Positions 37,265 through 45,543 are shown, counted from the first letter of the stretch. The stretch: 64,000 nucleotides of DNA from Streptomyces sp. VRA16 Mangrove soil (GCF_017377775.1 NZ_JAFVLN010000004.1:496001-560000), one strand, 5' to 3'. Numbers and translations are program-made. Notes: generated from the letters alone by a model not told the origin.

Positions 37265-38995
37265 GTGGCCCTTACCGAACAACGTCTTGCCACCACGGTG
37301 CTGGTGATCGGCACCGGCGGAGCCGGCCTGCGGGCGTCGATCGAGCTGGCCGAGGCCGGTGTCGACGTACTCGCCGTCGGCAAACGTCCCAAGGAGGACA
37401 CCCACACCTCACTGGCCGCCGGTGGCATCAACGCGGCCCTGGCCACGATGGACCCCGAGGACAGCTGGCAGCAGCACGCCGCCGACACGCTCAAGGAGAG
37501 CTATCTGCTCGGTGACCCCCGTACGGCCGAGATCGTCACCCGGGGCGCCGCCCTGGGCATCGACGACCTGGAGCGGTACGGGATGGCCTTCGCGCGTGAG
37601 GAGGACGGCCGTATCTCCCAGCGCTTCTTCGGCGCCCACACGTTCCGGCGGACCGCCTTCGCCGGCGACTACACGGGCCTGGAGATCCAGCGGGCGCTGA
37701 TCCGGCGGGCGAGCCAGCTGAACATCCCGATGCTCGACACCGTCTACATCACCCGTCTGCTGGTCCACGACGGCGCGGTGTTCGGGGCCTACGGCTTCGA
37801 CCTGAACAACGGCACCCGTTACCTCATCCACGCGGACGCCGTCGTCCTCGCGGCCGGCGGCCACACCCGCATCTGGCGCCGTACGTCCTCGCGACGCGAC
37901 GAGAACACCGGCGACTCCTTCCGCCTCGCGGTCGAGGCCGGGGCCCGGCTGCGCGACCCCGAACTGGTGCAGTTCCACCCCTCCGGCATCATCGAGCCGG
38001 AGAACGCCGCCGGAACGCTGGTCAGCGAAGCGGCCCGGGGTGAGGGCGGCGTCCTGCGCAACGCCCTCGGCGAGCGGTACATGAGCCGCTACGACCCCGA
38101 CCGCATGGAGCTGTCCACACGCGACCGCGTGGCGCTCGCGTCGTACACCGAGATCAAGGAGGGCCGGGGGACACCCAACGGCGGCGTCTGGCTCGATGTC
38201 TCGCACCTGCCCCGCCAGACGATCATGGCGCGGCTTCCGCGGGTCTACCAGACCCTCCTGGAACTCCAGATGCTCGACATCACCCGGGAGCCCATCGAGG
38301 TCGCACCCACGGCCCACTACTCGATGGGCGGTGTCTGGGTCCGCCCCGAGGACCACAGCACCGACGTCCGCGGCCTGTACGCGATCGGCGAGGCGTCGAG
38401 TGGACTGCACGGCGCCAATCGCCTGGGCGGCAACAGCCTCATCGAGCTTCTGGTCTACGGCCGGATCACCGGCCGGGCGGCCGCCGCCTACTCGGACGCG
38501 CTCACCGCTCAGCCCCGCAGCGCCGCCGCCGTGGCCGAGGCCCGCGCCGAGGTCGACGAACTCCTCGCCGCCGACGGGCCCGAGAACGTCCGCGCCCTGC
38601 AACGCGCCATCCGCAACACCATGACCGAGCACGCGGGCGTCGTCCGCGACGATGAGGGTCTGCGCGCCGGTCTGGCGGAGCTGGACCTCATCGAGAAACG
38701 CATGGAGAACGTAGGGGTCCACCCGGACATCGCCGGATTCCAGGACCTCGCCCACGCCTTCGACCTGAAGTCGGCAGCCCTGGCCGCACGGGCCACGCTC
38801 GAAGCCGCGCTGGAGCGCCGGGAGACGCGCGGCTGCCACAACCGCAGCGACTTCCCCGCGACGGATCCGGCCTTCCGCGTCAACCTCGTCTGGTCCCCGA
38901 GCACCGGCGTCACCCACGAGAGCATTCCCGCCATTCCGGAGGAGATCGCCGCGCTCATGGCGGAGGTCTCCAGCGAAGGAAAGCTCGTCGAGTAG
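37265..38995 (+). CDS. Fumarate reductase/succinate dehydrogenase-family flavoprotein
   Basis: The 576-residue protein is an intact SdhA/FrdA/aspartate-oxidase-type flavoprotein: FAD fold GTGGAGLRASIELAEAG, the HT that carries covalent flavin in succinate dehydrogenases (EDTHTSLAAGGINAA), QFHPSG, active-site arginine segment EAARGEGG, HYSMGG and HGANRLGGNSL. GTG at 37265 is chosen because ACGGGAG precedes it. No iron-sulfur or membrane subunit gene is adjacent, so it may work as a soluble fumarate reductase or use the nearby ferredoxin. The degenerate paralogue at 47-1729 lacks several of these residues. Confidence 0.92.
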   Translation: MALTEQRLATTVLVIGTGGAGLRASIELAEAGVDVLAVGKRPKEDTHTSLAAGGINAALATMDPEDSWQQHAADTLKESYLLGDPRTAEIVTRGAALGIDDLERYGMAFAREEDGRISQRFFGAHTFRRTAFAGDYTGLEIQRALIRRASQLNIPMLDTVYITRLLVHDGAVFGAYGFDLNNGTRYLIHADAVVLAAGGHTRIWRRTSSRRDENTGDSFRLAVEAGARLRDPELVQFHPSGIIEPENAAGTLVSEAARGEGGVLRNALGERYMSRYDPDRMELSTRDRVALASYTEIKEGRGTPNGGVWLDVSHLPRQTIMARLPRVYQTLLELQMLDITREPIEVAPTAHYSMGGVWVRPEDHSTDVRGLYAIGEASSGLHGANRLGGNSLIELLVYGRITGRAAAAYSDALTAQPRSAAAVAEARAEVDELLAADGPENVRALQRAIRNTMTEHAGVVRDDEGLRAGLAELDLIEKRMENVGVHPDIAGFQDLAHAFDLKSAALAARATLEAALERRETRGCHNRSDFPATDPAFRVNLVWSPSTGVTHESIPAIPEEIAALMAEVSSEGKLVE

Positions 38996-39025
38996 CCGGG
39001 AACGGGGCCGACCACCTCCGCACGG

Positions 39026-39052
39026 TGTCACACGCACCAGGTGAACCCGGTC
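39026..39052 (+). promoter_or_regulatory. ECF41-type promoter of the second NmrA gene
   Basis: TGTCACA (39026-39032), 15 nt, CGGTC (39048-39052): exact match, 63 nt upstream of the start. Confidence 0.88.
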
Positions 39053-39114
39053 TTTCCTTGTGAACCGAAAGTTCTGCCCTCGCGGCACCCACGCACCACC
39101 GAAAGGATTCCCCC

Positions 39115-39864
39115 ATGAAGGTCGTCGTCATCGGCGGTACCGGCCTGATCGGCTCGAAGCTGGTCGCCCGGCTCAAGGAGCACGGACACGAGGCCGTGCC
39201 GGCCGCCCCCAACACCGGTGTCAACACGCTCACCGGCGAGGGCCTCGCCGAGGTCCTGACGGGCGCCTCGGTCGTGATCGACGTCTCCAACTCGCCCTCC
39301 TTCGCGGACGACGCGGTGATGGAGTTCTTCCGCACCTCGACCACCAACCTCCTCAAGGCGGAGGCGGACGCCGGTGTCACCCACCACGTGGCCCTGTCCG
39401 TCGTCGGTACGGAGCGGCTCCAGGAGAGCGGCTACTTCCGTGCCAAGCAGGCGCAGGAGGAGCTGATCAAGGACTCGGGCATCCCGTACTCCATCGTGCA
39501 CGCCACGCAGTTCTTCGAGTTCATGAAGGGCATCGCCGAGTCCGCGACCGACGGTGACACCGTGCGTCTGGCTCCGGTCAAGATCCGTCCCGTCGTCTCC
39601 GACGACGTGGCCGCGACCGTGGGCCGCACCGCTGTCGGCACGCCCGTCAACGGCGTGGTGGAGATCGCGGGGCCCGACGTGTTCCAGCTGGACGAGCTGA
39701 TCCGCAAGGGTCTGGCCGCCAAGAACGACCCGCGTACGGTCGTGTCCGACGTGCACGCGCCGTACTTCGGCGCCGAGTTGCAGGAGAACACCCTGCTGCC
39801 CGGTCCTGACGCACACATCGGGCAGACCCGCTTCGCCGACTGGCTGGCGCAGCAGCAGGGCTGA
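39115..39864 (+). CDS. NmrA/NAD-dependent epimerase-like reductase, second copy
   Basis: A 249-residue paralogue of 18278-19018, with the nucleotide motif VVIGGTGLIGSKL and the SGYFRAKQAQEEL segment. The two differ by many substitutions, so the duplication is not recent. The ribosome site AAAGGATTCCCCC precedes the ATG. As an epimerase-class gene with an exact ECF41-type promoter it fits the classical ECF41 neighbourhood. The substrate is unknown. Confidence 0.88.
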   Translation: MKVVVIGGTGLIGSKLVARLKEHGHEAVPAAPNTGVNTLTGEGLAEVLTGASVVIDVSNSPSFADDAVMEFFRTSTTNLLKAEADAGVTHHVALSVVGTERLQESGYFRAKQAQEELIKDSGIPYSIVHATQFFEFMKGIAESATDGDTVRLAPVKIRPVVSDDVAATVGRTAVGTPVNGVVEIAGPDVFQLDELIRKGLAAKNDPRTVVSDVHAPYFGAELQENTLLPGPDAHIGQTRFADWLAQQQG

Positions 39865-39906
39865 GCCGTTGCAGGGCAGCAGGCGTCGAGGCGTGCCCGC
39901 TGCCCA

Positions 39907-39960
39907 CCGCACGCACTTCAGGGTGGCCCCGGTGCCGGGGCCACCCTGAAGTGCGTGCGG
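39907..39960. terminator. Perfect 26-bp stem bidirectional terminator
   Basis: Arms 39907-39932 and 39935-39960 are perfectly complementary around a TG loop. It separates the convergent NmrA and WhiB-like genes and can end both transcripts. Confidence 0.9.
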
Positions 39961-39966
39961 CCGCCC

Positions 39967-40230
39967 TCACGCGGCCTCTTGTGCCGCCGGCCCGCGCATC
40001 GCCCGTAGCCGCAGCGCGCGACGCTCTCCTTCCGTCGTACCGCCCCAGATGCCCTCGACCGGGCCTGCGTCGATGGCCCACGACAGACACTTCTCCACCA
40101 CCGGGCACCGGCGGCAGACGGCCTTCGCCTCGTCGATCTGAAGGGCCGTCTGACCGCTCCTGATATTGCCCACCGGAAAGAAGAGATCAGGGTCCTCTCG
40201 TAGGCACAGGCTCACATCGCGCCAATCCAT
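39967..40230 (-). CDS. WhiB-like iron-sulfur transcription factor
   Basis: An 87-residue Wbl protein with four cluster-binding cysteines at 9, 39, 42 and 48, the GIWGG turn and a basic C-terminal tail (ERRALRLRAMRG). ATG at 40230 has an ideal AGGAGGTGTTCC upstream. Wbl proteins bind a [4Fe-4S] cluster that senses oxygen, nitric oxide or redox state, and many bind the principal sigma factor. Its exact ECF41-type promoter is back to back with that of an ECF41 sigma gene, so it could pass the redox signal on to other genes. Confidence 0.93.
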   Translation of the reverse strand: MDWRDVSLCLREDPDLFFPVGNIRSGQTALQIDEAKAVCRRCPVVEKCLSWAIDAGPVEGIWGGTTEGERRALRLRAMRGPAAQEAA

Positions 40231-40265
40231 GGAACACCTCCTGCTCGGGAACGAACACTGTTTAG

Positions 40266-40292
40266 GACCGACGGATCAACACATGTGTGACA
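40266..40292 (-). promoter_or_regulatory. ECF41-type promoter of the WhiB-like gene
   Basis: Minus strand TGTCACA (40292-40286), 15 nt, CGGTC (40270-40266): exact match, 36 nt upstream of the start. Confidence 0.9.
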
Positions 40293-40348
40293 CCGGGCCC
40301 CAAACGGCGGCCGGTCGGGAATGTGTGGCATAAAGTGCGTCGCGCGTC

Positions 40349-40375
40349 TGTAACGAAGTGCCGGTGTGTCCGGTC
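40349..40375 (+). promoter_or_regulatory. Weak ECF41-type promoter of the second ECF41 sigma gene
   Basis: TGTAACG (40349-40355), 15 nt, CGGTC (40371-40375). The -10 and spacing are exact and the -35 has two mismatches, as expected for a weak autoregulated promoter. The start codon is 64 nt downstream. Confidence 0.65.
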
Positions 40376-40438
40376 TGTTGGGGCGGAGGTTTCCCGCGCC
40401 TCCGACAAAAACCGGCAACTGAAACGGAGACCGAGCAC

Positions 40439-41365
40439 ATGCACTCAGAGGCGATCACCGTGGAAGGCGACCTGCATGAGGCCGTGTCCGTCTTCGTGAA
40501 GCTCCGGCCGCGGCTCTTCGGCATCGCCTATCGCGTGCTGGGCAGCGCGGTGGAGGCCGAGGACGTCGTTCAGGAGGTGTGGCTGCGGTGGCAGCACACC
40601 GACAGGACCGTCGTGGTCAGCCCCGCGGCCTTCCTGTCGAGCGCCACGACCCGACTGGCCATCAACGTGGCCCAGTCGGCCCGGGTCCGCCGGGAGACCT
40701 ACATCGGTCCGTGGCTGCCCGAACCCATCGACACCAGCGACGACCCGCAGGCGGGCGCCGAACGCGCGGAGGCGCTGGAACTCGCCCTGCTGCTGGTGCT
40801 TGAGAAGCTCCCGCCGACCGAGCGCGCCGCCTACGTCCTACGGGAGGCGTTCGACTACTCCTACCCGGAGATCGCGCAGATCCTGGGGCTCAGCCCCGTC
40901 AACGTGCGCAAGATCGTGAGCCGGGCCCGCAAGCACCTCACCGAGGAGCAGCGGGGCAGCGTCGACACGGCCGAACACCGCAGGCTCCTCGACGCGTTCG
41001 TCACCGCGGCCCGGCACGGGGACGTCGCCTCGCTGGAAGCCCTGCTCACCCCCGACGCGGTCAGCCTGTCGGACGGGAACGGCATGCGCGGGGCGGCCCG
41101 CGTCCCGGTGCTCGGCCGGGCCCGTGTGGCGAACCTGTCGACCGCCTATCCACGGTTCTGGCCGACGGTCGAGGTGCGGCGGGTCGAAGCCAACGGCCGC
41201 GCCGGAGTCCTTCTGTACCGCGACGGCCGCGCCTCGACCTTCATGACCGTGGCGGCCACGCACCGGGGCATCCATCAGGTGATGTGGGTCTTCAATCCGG
41301 GCAAGATCGCAGCTCTTCTGCGCTCCCGCGCGGACACCCGTGAGGCGACCCCCATTTCGGTCTGA
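40439..41365 (+). CDS. ECF41-group RNA polymerase sigma factor with SnoaL-like C-terminal domain, second copy
   Basis: The 308-residue protein carries region 2 (AYRVLGSAVEAEDVVQEVW), the ECF41 linker signature YIGPWLPEP, region 4 (LPPTERAAYVLREAFDYSYPE to NVRKIVSRARKHL) and a C-terminal SnoaL-like domain with DGNGMRGA and NPGKI. It is closer to the canonical WLPEP than the copy at 35217-36113. A weak ECF41-type promoter upstream suggests autoregulation. It ends 8 nt from the stop of a convergent, eroded sigma-like gene. Confidence 0.93.
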   Translation: MHSEAITVEGDLHEAVSVFVKLRPRLFGIAYRVLGSAVEAEDVVQEVWLRWQHTDRTVVVSPAAFLSSATTRLAINVAQSARVRRETYIGPWLPEPIDTSDDPQAGAERAEALELALLLVLEKLPPTERAAYVLREAFDYSYPEIAQILGLSPVNVRKIVSRARKHLTEEQRGSVDTAEHRRLLDAFVTAARHGDVASLEALLTPDAVSLSDGNGMRGAARVPVLGRARVANLSTAYPRFWPTVEVRRVEANGRAGVLLYRDGRASTFMTVAATHRGIHQVMWVFNPGKIAALLRSRADTREATPISV

Positions 41366-41372
41366 CGGTTCA

Positions 41373-42254
41373 TCACATGTAGTGCGGAGCCACGCTGTTC
41401 CACGACCGCAGTTTGTCAGGGTTGAGGACAGCCCAGATCCGGGCGACACGGGAGTCGATCAGGTCGAGGGTGAGCACCGCGACGACCCGCTCGTGCCGGC
41501 GGACGACCAGCCCGGTGCGTCCGTTGACCGGCCAGGTGGCCACGGTGAGGTCCTGCCGGCCGGAGAGCAGGGTGAGCAGGTTCCGCGCGACGTGCTCGCC
41601 GCCGGTGACGGGCGTGGTCAGTGCGCGTATCTTGCCCCCGCCGTCGAAACACGCGATGCCGTCGTCGGCCAGCACTGCTCGCAGTCCCTCGTGGTCCCCG
41701 TCGACGCAGGCCTGGCGCACGGCGCGAGCGACCTCGTCCTGCCGGGGCGCCGAGGATGACGGCCGGCCGTTCCGGGCGAGCAGACCGGCACGGGCCGCGA
41801 CCACCGGGTCCACCGGGTCGGCCGGGCCCGTGCGCTCCCGCACCGGTCGCGCCCCACCGCCCGGTGCCGCGCCGAAGATGCCGTCGAGCACGAACGCGGC
41901 TCTCTGCGCGGGGGACAGCGCGCCCACCGCCCGCAGCAGCACCTCCCCGGCCTCGCGCTCAGGACCGTCGTCACAGGGCTCGCGGCGGAGCGCACGAGCC
42001 CGCGCGTCCCCGTCCGGCCCGGAGGGGGACAGCCGCGCCAGCGCGAGACCGCCCACGACGTGGGTCAGCCAGCTCCCGGGCGCGCCGATACGCGCCCGCT
42101 GACCGTCGGAGAGTCCGTACCACTCCCGATACGCCTCGTCGGTGACCCGCTCGGCCGCGACCGTGCCGCCCAGCATCCACCGCGCGACCTCCACCAAATG
42201 CCGCCGCTCGTCGAGCAGTTCCGTCAGCGGCAAAGTGTCACCGATGTGCTCCAT
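41373..42254 (-). CDS. ECF41-like protein with eroded sigma regions
   Basis: The 293-residue protein aligns with ECF41-type sigmas from LLDERRHLVEVARWMLG through AYREWYGLSDGQRARI, but region 2 lacks the polymerase-binding acidic pattern. Region 4 begins normally (LSPAQRAAFVLDGIFG) then becomes glycine/proline-rich (AAPGGGARPVRERTGP). The C-terminal SnoaL-like domain is intact with DGGGK and NPDKL. It is unlikely to direct promoter recognition and may bind a ligand or modulate the true ECF41 proteins. ATG at 42254 has GGAAGGGAG upstream. Paralogue: 48677-49582. Confidence 0.82.
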   Translation of the reverse strand: MEHIGDTLPLTELLDERRHLVEVARWMLGGTVAAERVTDEAYREWYGLSDGQRARIGAPGSWLTHVVGGLALARLSPSGPDGDARARALRREPCDDGPEREAGEVLLRAVGALSPAQRAAFVLDGIFGAAPGGGARPVRERTGPADPVDPVVAARAGLLARNGRPSSSAPRQDEVARAVRQACVDGDHEGLRAVLADDGIACFDGGGKIRALTTPVTGGEHVARNLLTLLSGRQDLTVATWPVNGRTGLVVRRHERVVAVLTLDLIDSRVARIWAVLNPDKLRSWNSVAPHYM

Positions 42255-42487
42255 ACCGACTCTCCCTTCCGCTCGGAACGGTACCCGCCGGTCCCCGCTC
42301 ACCCACCCGTGATCCCGCAGCACGCGGAAGTGGGAGGGATGCTGACATCTCCGCAACGAAACCCACGGTGGTACGAGCACCGGCCCCTCCGTCCCACTTA
42401 GTGGCAATACAGTGTGTTGTGTGAGCAGGCCGCCCACCAGGGTGCCCCCGGGCCGCCCCTCACTCTCACGTTCCGAAGGGAAACATC

Positions 42488-42922
42488 ATGCGCAATGCAG
42501 CACGTACAGCTGTCGTCGGAGCCTCCCTCGCAGGGCTCTCGCTCGTTCCGTGGACCGCCCAGGCCACCCCTGGCGGCCCCGGCGTCAGCGGCCGAGTCCT
42601 TGCCCAGCGGACCATCGGTGACACGGACTACATCCTCCGCGAGATCACCATTCCGCCCGGCCAGGCGACCGGGTGGCACTACCACGACGGCACCCTGTAC
42701 GCCTACGTCAAGCAGGGCACACTGAGCCACTTCGACTCCTCCTGCGCGTCCGACGGCGTCTACAAGAAGGGCAGTTACCTGAAGGAGCCGTCGGGTGCGG
42801 ATCATGTGCACATCGGCGAGAACCGGGGGGCGACGAACGTGGTCCTGGAGGTGCTCTACGTCCTGCCGCACGGCGCCCCCTTCTCCGAGGACGCCCCGGC
42901 CCCCGGCTGCGAACTGCCGTAA
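42488..42922 (+). CDS. Exported cupin-domain protein
   Basis: The 144-residue precursor has a signal peptide (positively charged MRNAAR, hydrophobic core to ATPGGPG, cleavage probably after QA near residue 26) and one cupin barrel with GWHYHDGTLYAYV (motif 1) and HVHIGEN. Two cysteines (CAS and GCELP) may form a disulfide outside the cell. ATG at 42488 has GAAGGGAAAC upstream. It is divergent from the eroded sigma gene. No ECF41-type promoter precedes it. Confidence 0.85.
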   Translation: MRNAARTAVVGASLAGLSLVPWTAQATPGGPGVSGRVLAQRTIGDTDYILREITIPPGQATGWHYHDGTLYAYVKQGTLSHFDSSCASDGVYKKGSYLKEPSGADHVHIGENRGATNVVLEVLYVLPHGAPFSEDAPAPGCELP

Positions 42923-42931
42923 CGCGCGGGC

Positions 42932-42958
42932 TGTCACAGCTCCCACCGCTACCCGGTC
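42932..42958 (+). promoter_or_regulatory. ECF41-type promoter of the small-protein operon
   Basis: TGTCACA (42932-42938), 15 nt, CGGTC (42954-42958): exact match, 10 nt after the cupin stop and 60 nt before the small ORF at 43018. Confidence 0.88.
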
Positions 42959-43017
42959 AATGCGGTACCGACGGCTCGCGGTGGACCGCCCGGGCCCCGC
43001 GGCGACGAAGGAGGAGC

Positions 43018-43116
43018 ATGGCAGGGACAGACACCAGTCGCGTCCGGGCGACCGCTGGTCCCCCGAAGCCCGTCCACCGCAGTTCCGGCGCGGGCCGAGG
43101 AGGGACACGAGGATGA
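43018..43116 (+). CDS. Small basic peptide (32 aa), coupled upstream ORF
   Basis: A short frame, MAGTDTSRVRATAGPPKPVH followed by a Gly/Arg-rich end, is preceded by an ideal AAGGAGGAG and lies behind an exact ECF41-type promoter. Its TGA overlaps the ATG of the next gene (ATGA at 43113-43116), so translation is coupled. It could be a regulatory leader or a functional microprotein. Its size means that chance cannot be excluded. Confidence 0.55.
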   Translation: MAGTDTSRVRATAGPPKPVHRSSGAGRGGTRG

Positions 43117-43364
43117 CGCAAAGCGCTGACCGCCCGACCGATCCCGCCGCCGTCACCGTCTCCCTGGCCGCTGAGGCTGCCGTGCTCGAGGGGCGACTCG
43201 GGGTGCTCCGGGAAGCGATCGACGCGGTGGACGCCCAGATCTCCGCAGTCTCCGAGCGGATCCGACGGCTGCCGGGGTCCGTACCCACAGGCGGCGAGGG
43301 CGCGGCGGCGTCGGACGAAGGGAGCGGCACGGGGCTCACCCCGTCACCGACGGGGCGTCTCTGA
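43113..43364 (+). CDS. Small coiled-coil protein (83 aa)
   Basis: The protein has a central heptad-like helix (VLEGRLGVLREAIDAVDAQISAVSERIRRL) and a low-complexity tail. GAGGAGGGACACGAGG precedes the ATG, which overlaps the preceding peptide's stop. It has no recognised family. It is the main product of the ECF41-type promoter at 42932-42958 and ends at a strong terminator. A partner-binding helix is the only clear property. Confidence 0.65.
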   Translation: MTQSADRPTDPAAVTVSLAAEAAVLEGRLGVLREAIDAVDAQISAVSERIRRLPGSVPTGGEGAAASDEGSGTGLTPSPTGRL

Positions 43365-43372
43365 CGGCCCGT

Positions 43373-43410
43373 ACGAGGTGTCGGCCCGGCCACACGGGCC
43401 GACACCTCGT
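43373..43410 (+). terminator. 16-bp stem terminator after the small-protein operon
   Basis: ACGAGGTGTCGGCCCG (43373-43388) pairs perfectly with CGGGCCGACACCTCGT (43395-43410) around a 6-nt loop. Confidence 0.85.
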
Positions 43411-43477
43411 CCCCCTGACAACGGTGTGTTCTGCGCGGGTCCACCCACTCTGTTCTCGGCCGGGCGGGGCCACTGCT

Positions 43478-43483
43478 TATGAT
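43478..43483 (+). promoter_or_regulatory. Probable -10 (TATGAT) of the coiled-coil/winged-helix gene
   Basis: TATGAT lies 92 nt before the ATG at 43576. A weak TGTTCT is about 20 nt upstream of it. No ECF41-type promoter is seen. Confidence 0.35.
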
Positions 43484-43575
43484 GTTCGGCACCATCCCCC
43501 GGTGCCGTGCCGGGTGGCGGACCCGGACATCGAGCGGTCCCGCCAGGACACAGGGTTGAGGACGAGAGGGAATCC

Positions 43576-44109
43576 ATGGGCTCCGTGACCCAGACGGCTC
43601 GCAACATCGAGACCACCGCCGAGAGTCTCCAGGAGGATCTGGCCCGGCTGGAGATCCAGAAGCAGGCGTTGGAGAGAGAACTGGCCGCGGTCACCGCCCA
43701 CCTCGGTTCGGTGCAGCGGGCGCTCGACGCCCTTCAGGCCCTGATGCCCGGCGCCGTCCCGGCCCCCGTCCCGCCCGCCCCCGTGGACGTCCCGGCTGCG
43801 CCGAAGCCGAAGAGCGCGCGCGCCGCGTCGTCCGCCGGCAAGGCCGAACGACGCCCGGCCGCCAAGCCCGTCCCCAGCGATGACGGCGCCGACAGCGAGA
43901 AGACGTACGGAAAACTGACCGAGCAGATCCTGGCGTACTTCGCGAAGGCGCCGGACGCGGAGGTCCGCGCCCGCGACGTCGCGTCCGCGCTGGGACGCGA
44001 CGTCGACAGCGGCAGCATCAACGCCGTCCGCAGCACTCTCGACCGGCTGGTCGGCGCCTCGCGCGTCCAGCGGGCCGGTCGCGGGCTCTACCGCGCCGTC
44101 AAGCCCTGA
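43576..44109 (+). CDS. Coiled-coil protein with C-terminal winged-helix domain
   Basis: The 177-residue protein has an N-terminal coiled coil (TTAESLQEDLARLEIQKQAL to LAAVTAHL, about residues 12-50), a Pro/Ala/Lys-rich linker, and a C-terminal domain (EKTYGKLTEQILAYFAKAPD to SRVQRAGRGLYRAV) that looks like a winged helix with a basic wing. It is paralogous to 49764-50363. Each copy lies near an eroded ECF41-like gene, so the two gene types may work together. It overlaps the end of the convergent NDH-2 gene by 11 nt. Confidence 0.75.
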   Translation: MGSVTQTARNIETTAESLQEDLARLEIQKQALERELAAVTAHLGSVQRALDALQALMPGAVPAPVPPAPVDVPAAPKPKSARAASSAGKAERRPAAKPVPSDDGADSEKTYGKLTEQILAYFAKAPDAEVRARDVASALGRDVDSGSINAVRSTLDRLVGASRVQRAGRGLYRAVKP

Positions 44110-45457
44110 CCCGGTCCTCGGGCTCCGCGGGCGACCCGCTCGGGCGTGGTTCACCGCGGGAGACGAAGGCATCCCGCGGGTGCTGCACGGAGAGCAGCGA
44201 GACGATGTCGCGGCCGTAGAGAAGGGCCGTGGCCCACACGGCGAACACCCGCGTCTTACGTTCCCAGCTCGGTATGGCCAGGACGTGGTAACCACGGTGC
44301 ATCAGCCAGGCCGGGAAGCCCTTGATGACCAGGCGCCGGTACTGGAAGATGCCGCGGCCGAGGCCGAGGGTGGCCACGACGCCCAGGCTGTGGTGGACGT
44401 AGTCCTTCGCCGGTCGGCCGCGCAGGGTCGCCAGGATGTTCTTCGCCAGCCGCTTGCCCTGCCGGACTGCGTGCTGGGCGTTCGGGACGGTACGGGCGCC
44501 CGGCCGACCGGCCGCGAGATCGGGCACCGAGGCGTCGTCACCCGCCGCCCAGACGTCGGGCACCACCTCGGTGTCCGTGGTGACCCGCAGATCCGCCCGT
44601 ACGGTCAGCAGGCCGCGCTCGTCGACGGGCAGGTCGGTGTGGTTGTGCACGATGGGGTTGGCGGCGTTGCCTGCCGTCCACACCAGCAGGCCCGAGTCAT
44701 ACTCGGTGCCGTCCGACAGTCGGACCCGTCCGTCCTCTGCGGAGACCAGCTGGGTGTTCAGGTGCACCCGGGCCCCCCGCTCCTCCAGTGAACGCACCAC
44801 CCAGGCGCCCGGCCCGTCGGTGACCTCAGGCAGGATCCGGTCCCGCGCCTCGACCAGGTGGAAGGACGGCTCGTCCGCTTCGATCTCCGGGTACTGCTCA
44901 AGCAGCGCCGTCGCCAGTGCCAGCAGTTCACCGAACCCCTCCACCCCGGAGAATCCGCCACCGACGACGGTGACCGTGAGCAGCTTGCTGCGTTCGGGCC
45001 CGCGCGGCAGGCCGGCCGCGCGGTCGAACGAGGTGAGCAGGTGGTCGCGGATCGCCACCGCCTCCTCGACGTGCTTCAGTCCGTACGCCTGGTCGCTCAG
45101 CCCCGGGATCGGGAAGGTCCGGGTGACCGCCCCCGCCGTCACCACCAGCACGTCGTAGTGCAGGTCGAAGGACGGCCCGGACTCCGGGCGGACCGTGACG
45201 GTGCGCGCACCGTGGCTGATCTCCGTCACCGAGCCCGCGACCAGCCGCGTACGGTGCAGGTGGCGCCGGAGCGAGACCGCCGCGTGGCGGGCCTCGACCG
45301 AACCGGCCACGACCTCGGGCAGGAACGGCTGGTACGTCATGTACGGACGGGGATCGACGACGGTGACGCGCGCCTCACCCCTCCGCAGCTTCTTCTCCAG
45401 GCCCCACGCGGTGTAGAAACCCGCGTAACCGCCACCCACGATCAAGATCTCACGCAC
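44099..45457 (-). CDS. ndh: Type II NADH:quinone dehydrogenase (NDH-2)
   Basis: The 452-residue protein has the FAD motif VGGGYAGFYTAWGLE, NADH motif VVGGGFSGVEGFGELLALA, second FAD contact VWAAGDDASVPD and a C-terminal membrane-binding amphipathic part. NDH-2 oxidises NADH and reduces quinone without pumping protons. Its exact ECF41-type promoter, together with the orphan cytochrome b and fumarate-reductase-type gene, points to a changed respiratory chain under the sigma factor. ATG at 45457 lies 35 nt after the -10. Confidence 0.9.
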   Translation of the reverse strand: MREILIVGGGYAGFYTAWGLEKKLRRGEARVTVVDPRPYMTYQPFLPEVVAGSVEARHAAVSLRRHLHRTRLVAGSVTEISHGARTVTVRPESGPSFDLHYDVLVVTAGAVTRTFPIPGLSDQAYGLKHVEEAVAIRDHLLTSFDRAAGLPRGPERSKLLTVTVVGGGFSGVEGFGELLALATALLEQYPEIEADEPSFHLVEARDRILPEVTDGPGAWVVRSLEERGARVHLNTQLVSAEDGRVRLSDGTEYDSGLLVWTAGNAANPIVHNHTDLPVDERGLLTVRADLRVTTDTEVVPDVWAAGDDASVPDLAAGRPGARTVPNAQHAVRQGKRLAKNILATLRGRPAKDYVHHSLGVVATLGLGRGIFQYRRLVIKGFPAWLMHRGYHVLAIPSWERKTRVFAVWATALLYGRDIVSLLSVQHPRDAFVSRGEPRPSGSPAEPEDRVRA

Positions 45458-45491
45458 GGTGTCCTCTGTTCCTCTCGGTCTTCACCCTGTA

Positions 45492-45518
45492 GACCGATCG
45501 CCGGCACTCGATGTGACA
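45492..45518 (-). promoter_or_regulatory. ECF41-type promoter of the NDH-2 gene
   Basis: Minus strand TGTCACA (45518-45512), 15 nt, CGGTC (45496-45492): exact match. Confidence 0.9.
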
Positions 45519-45543
45519 CCGTGGCCCCACCCTGACCGGGGTC

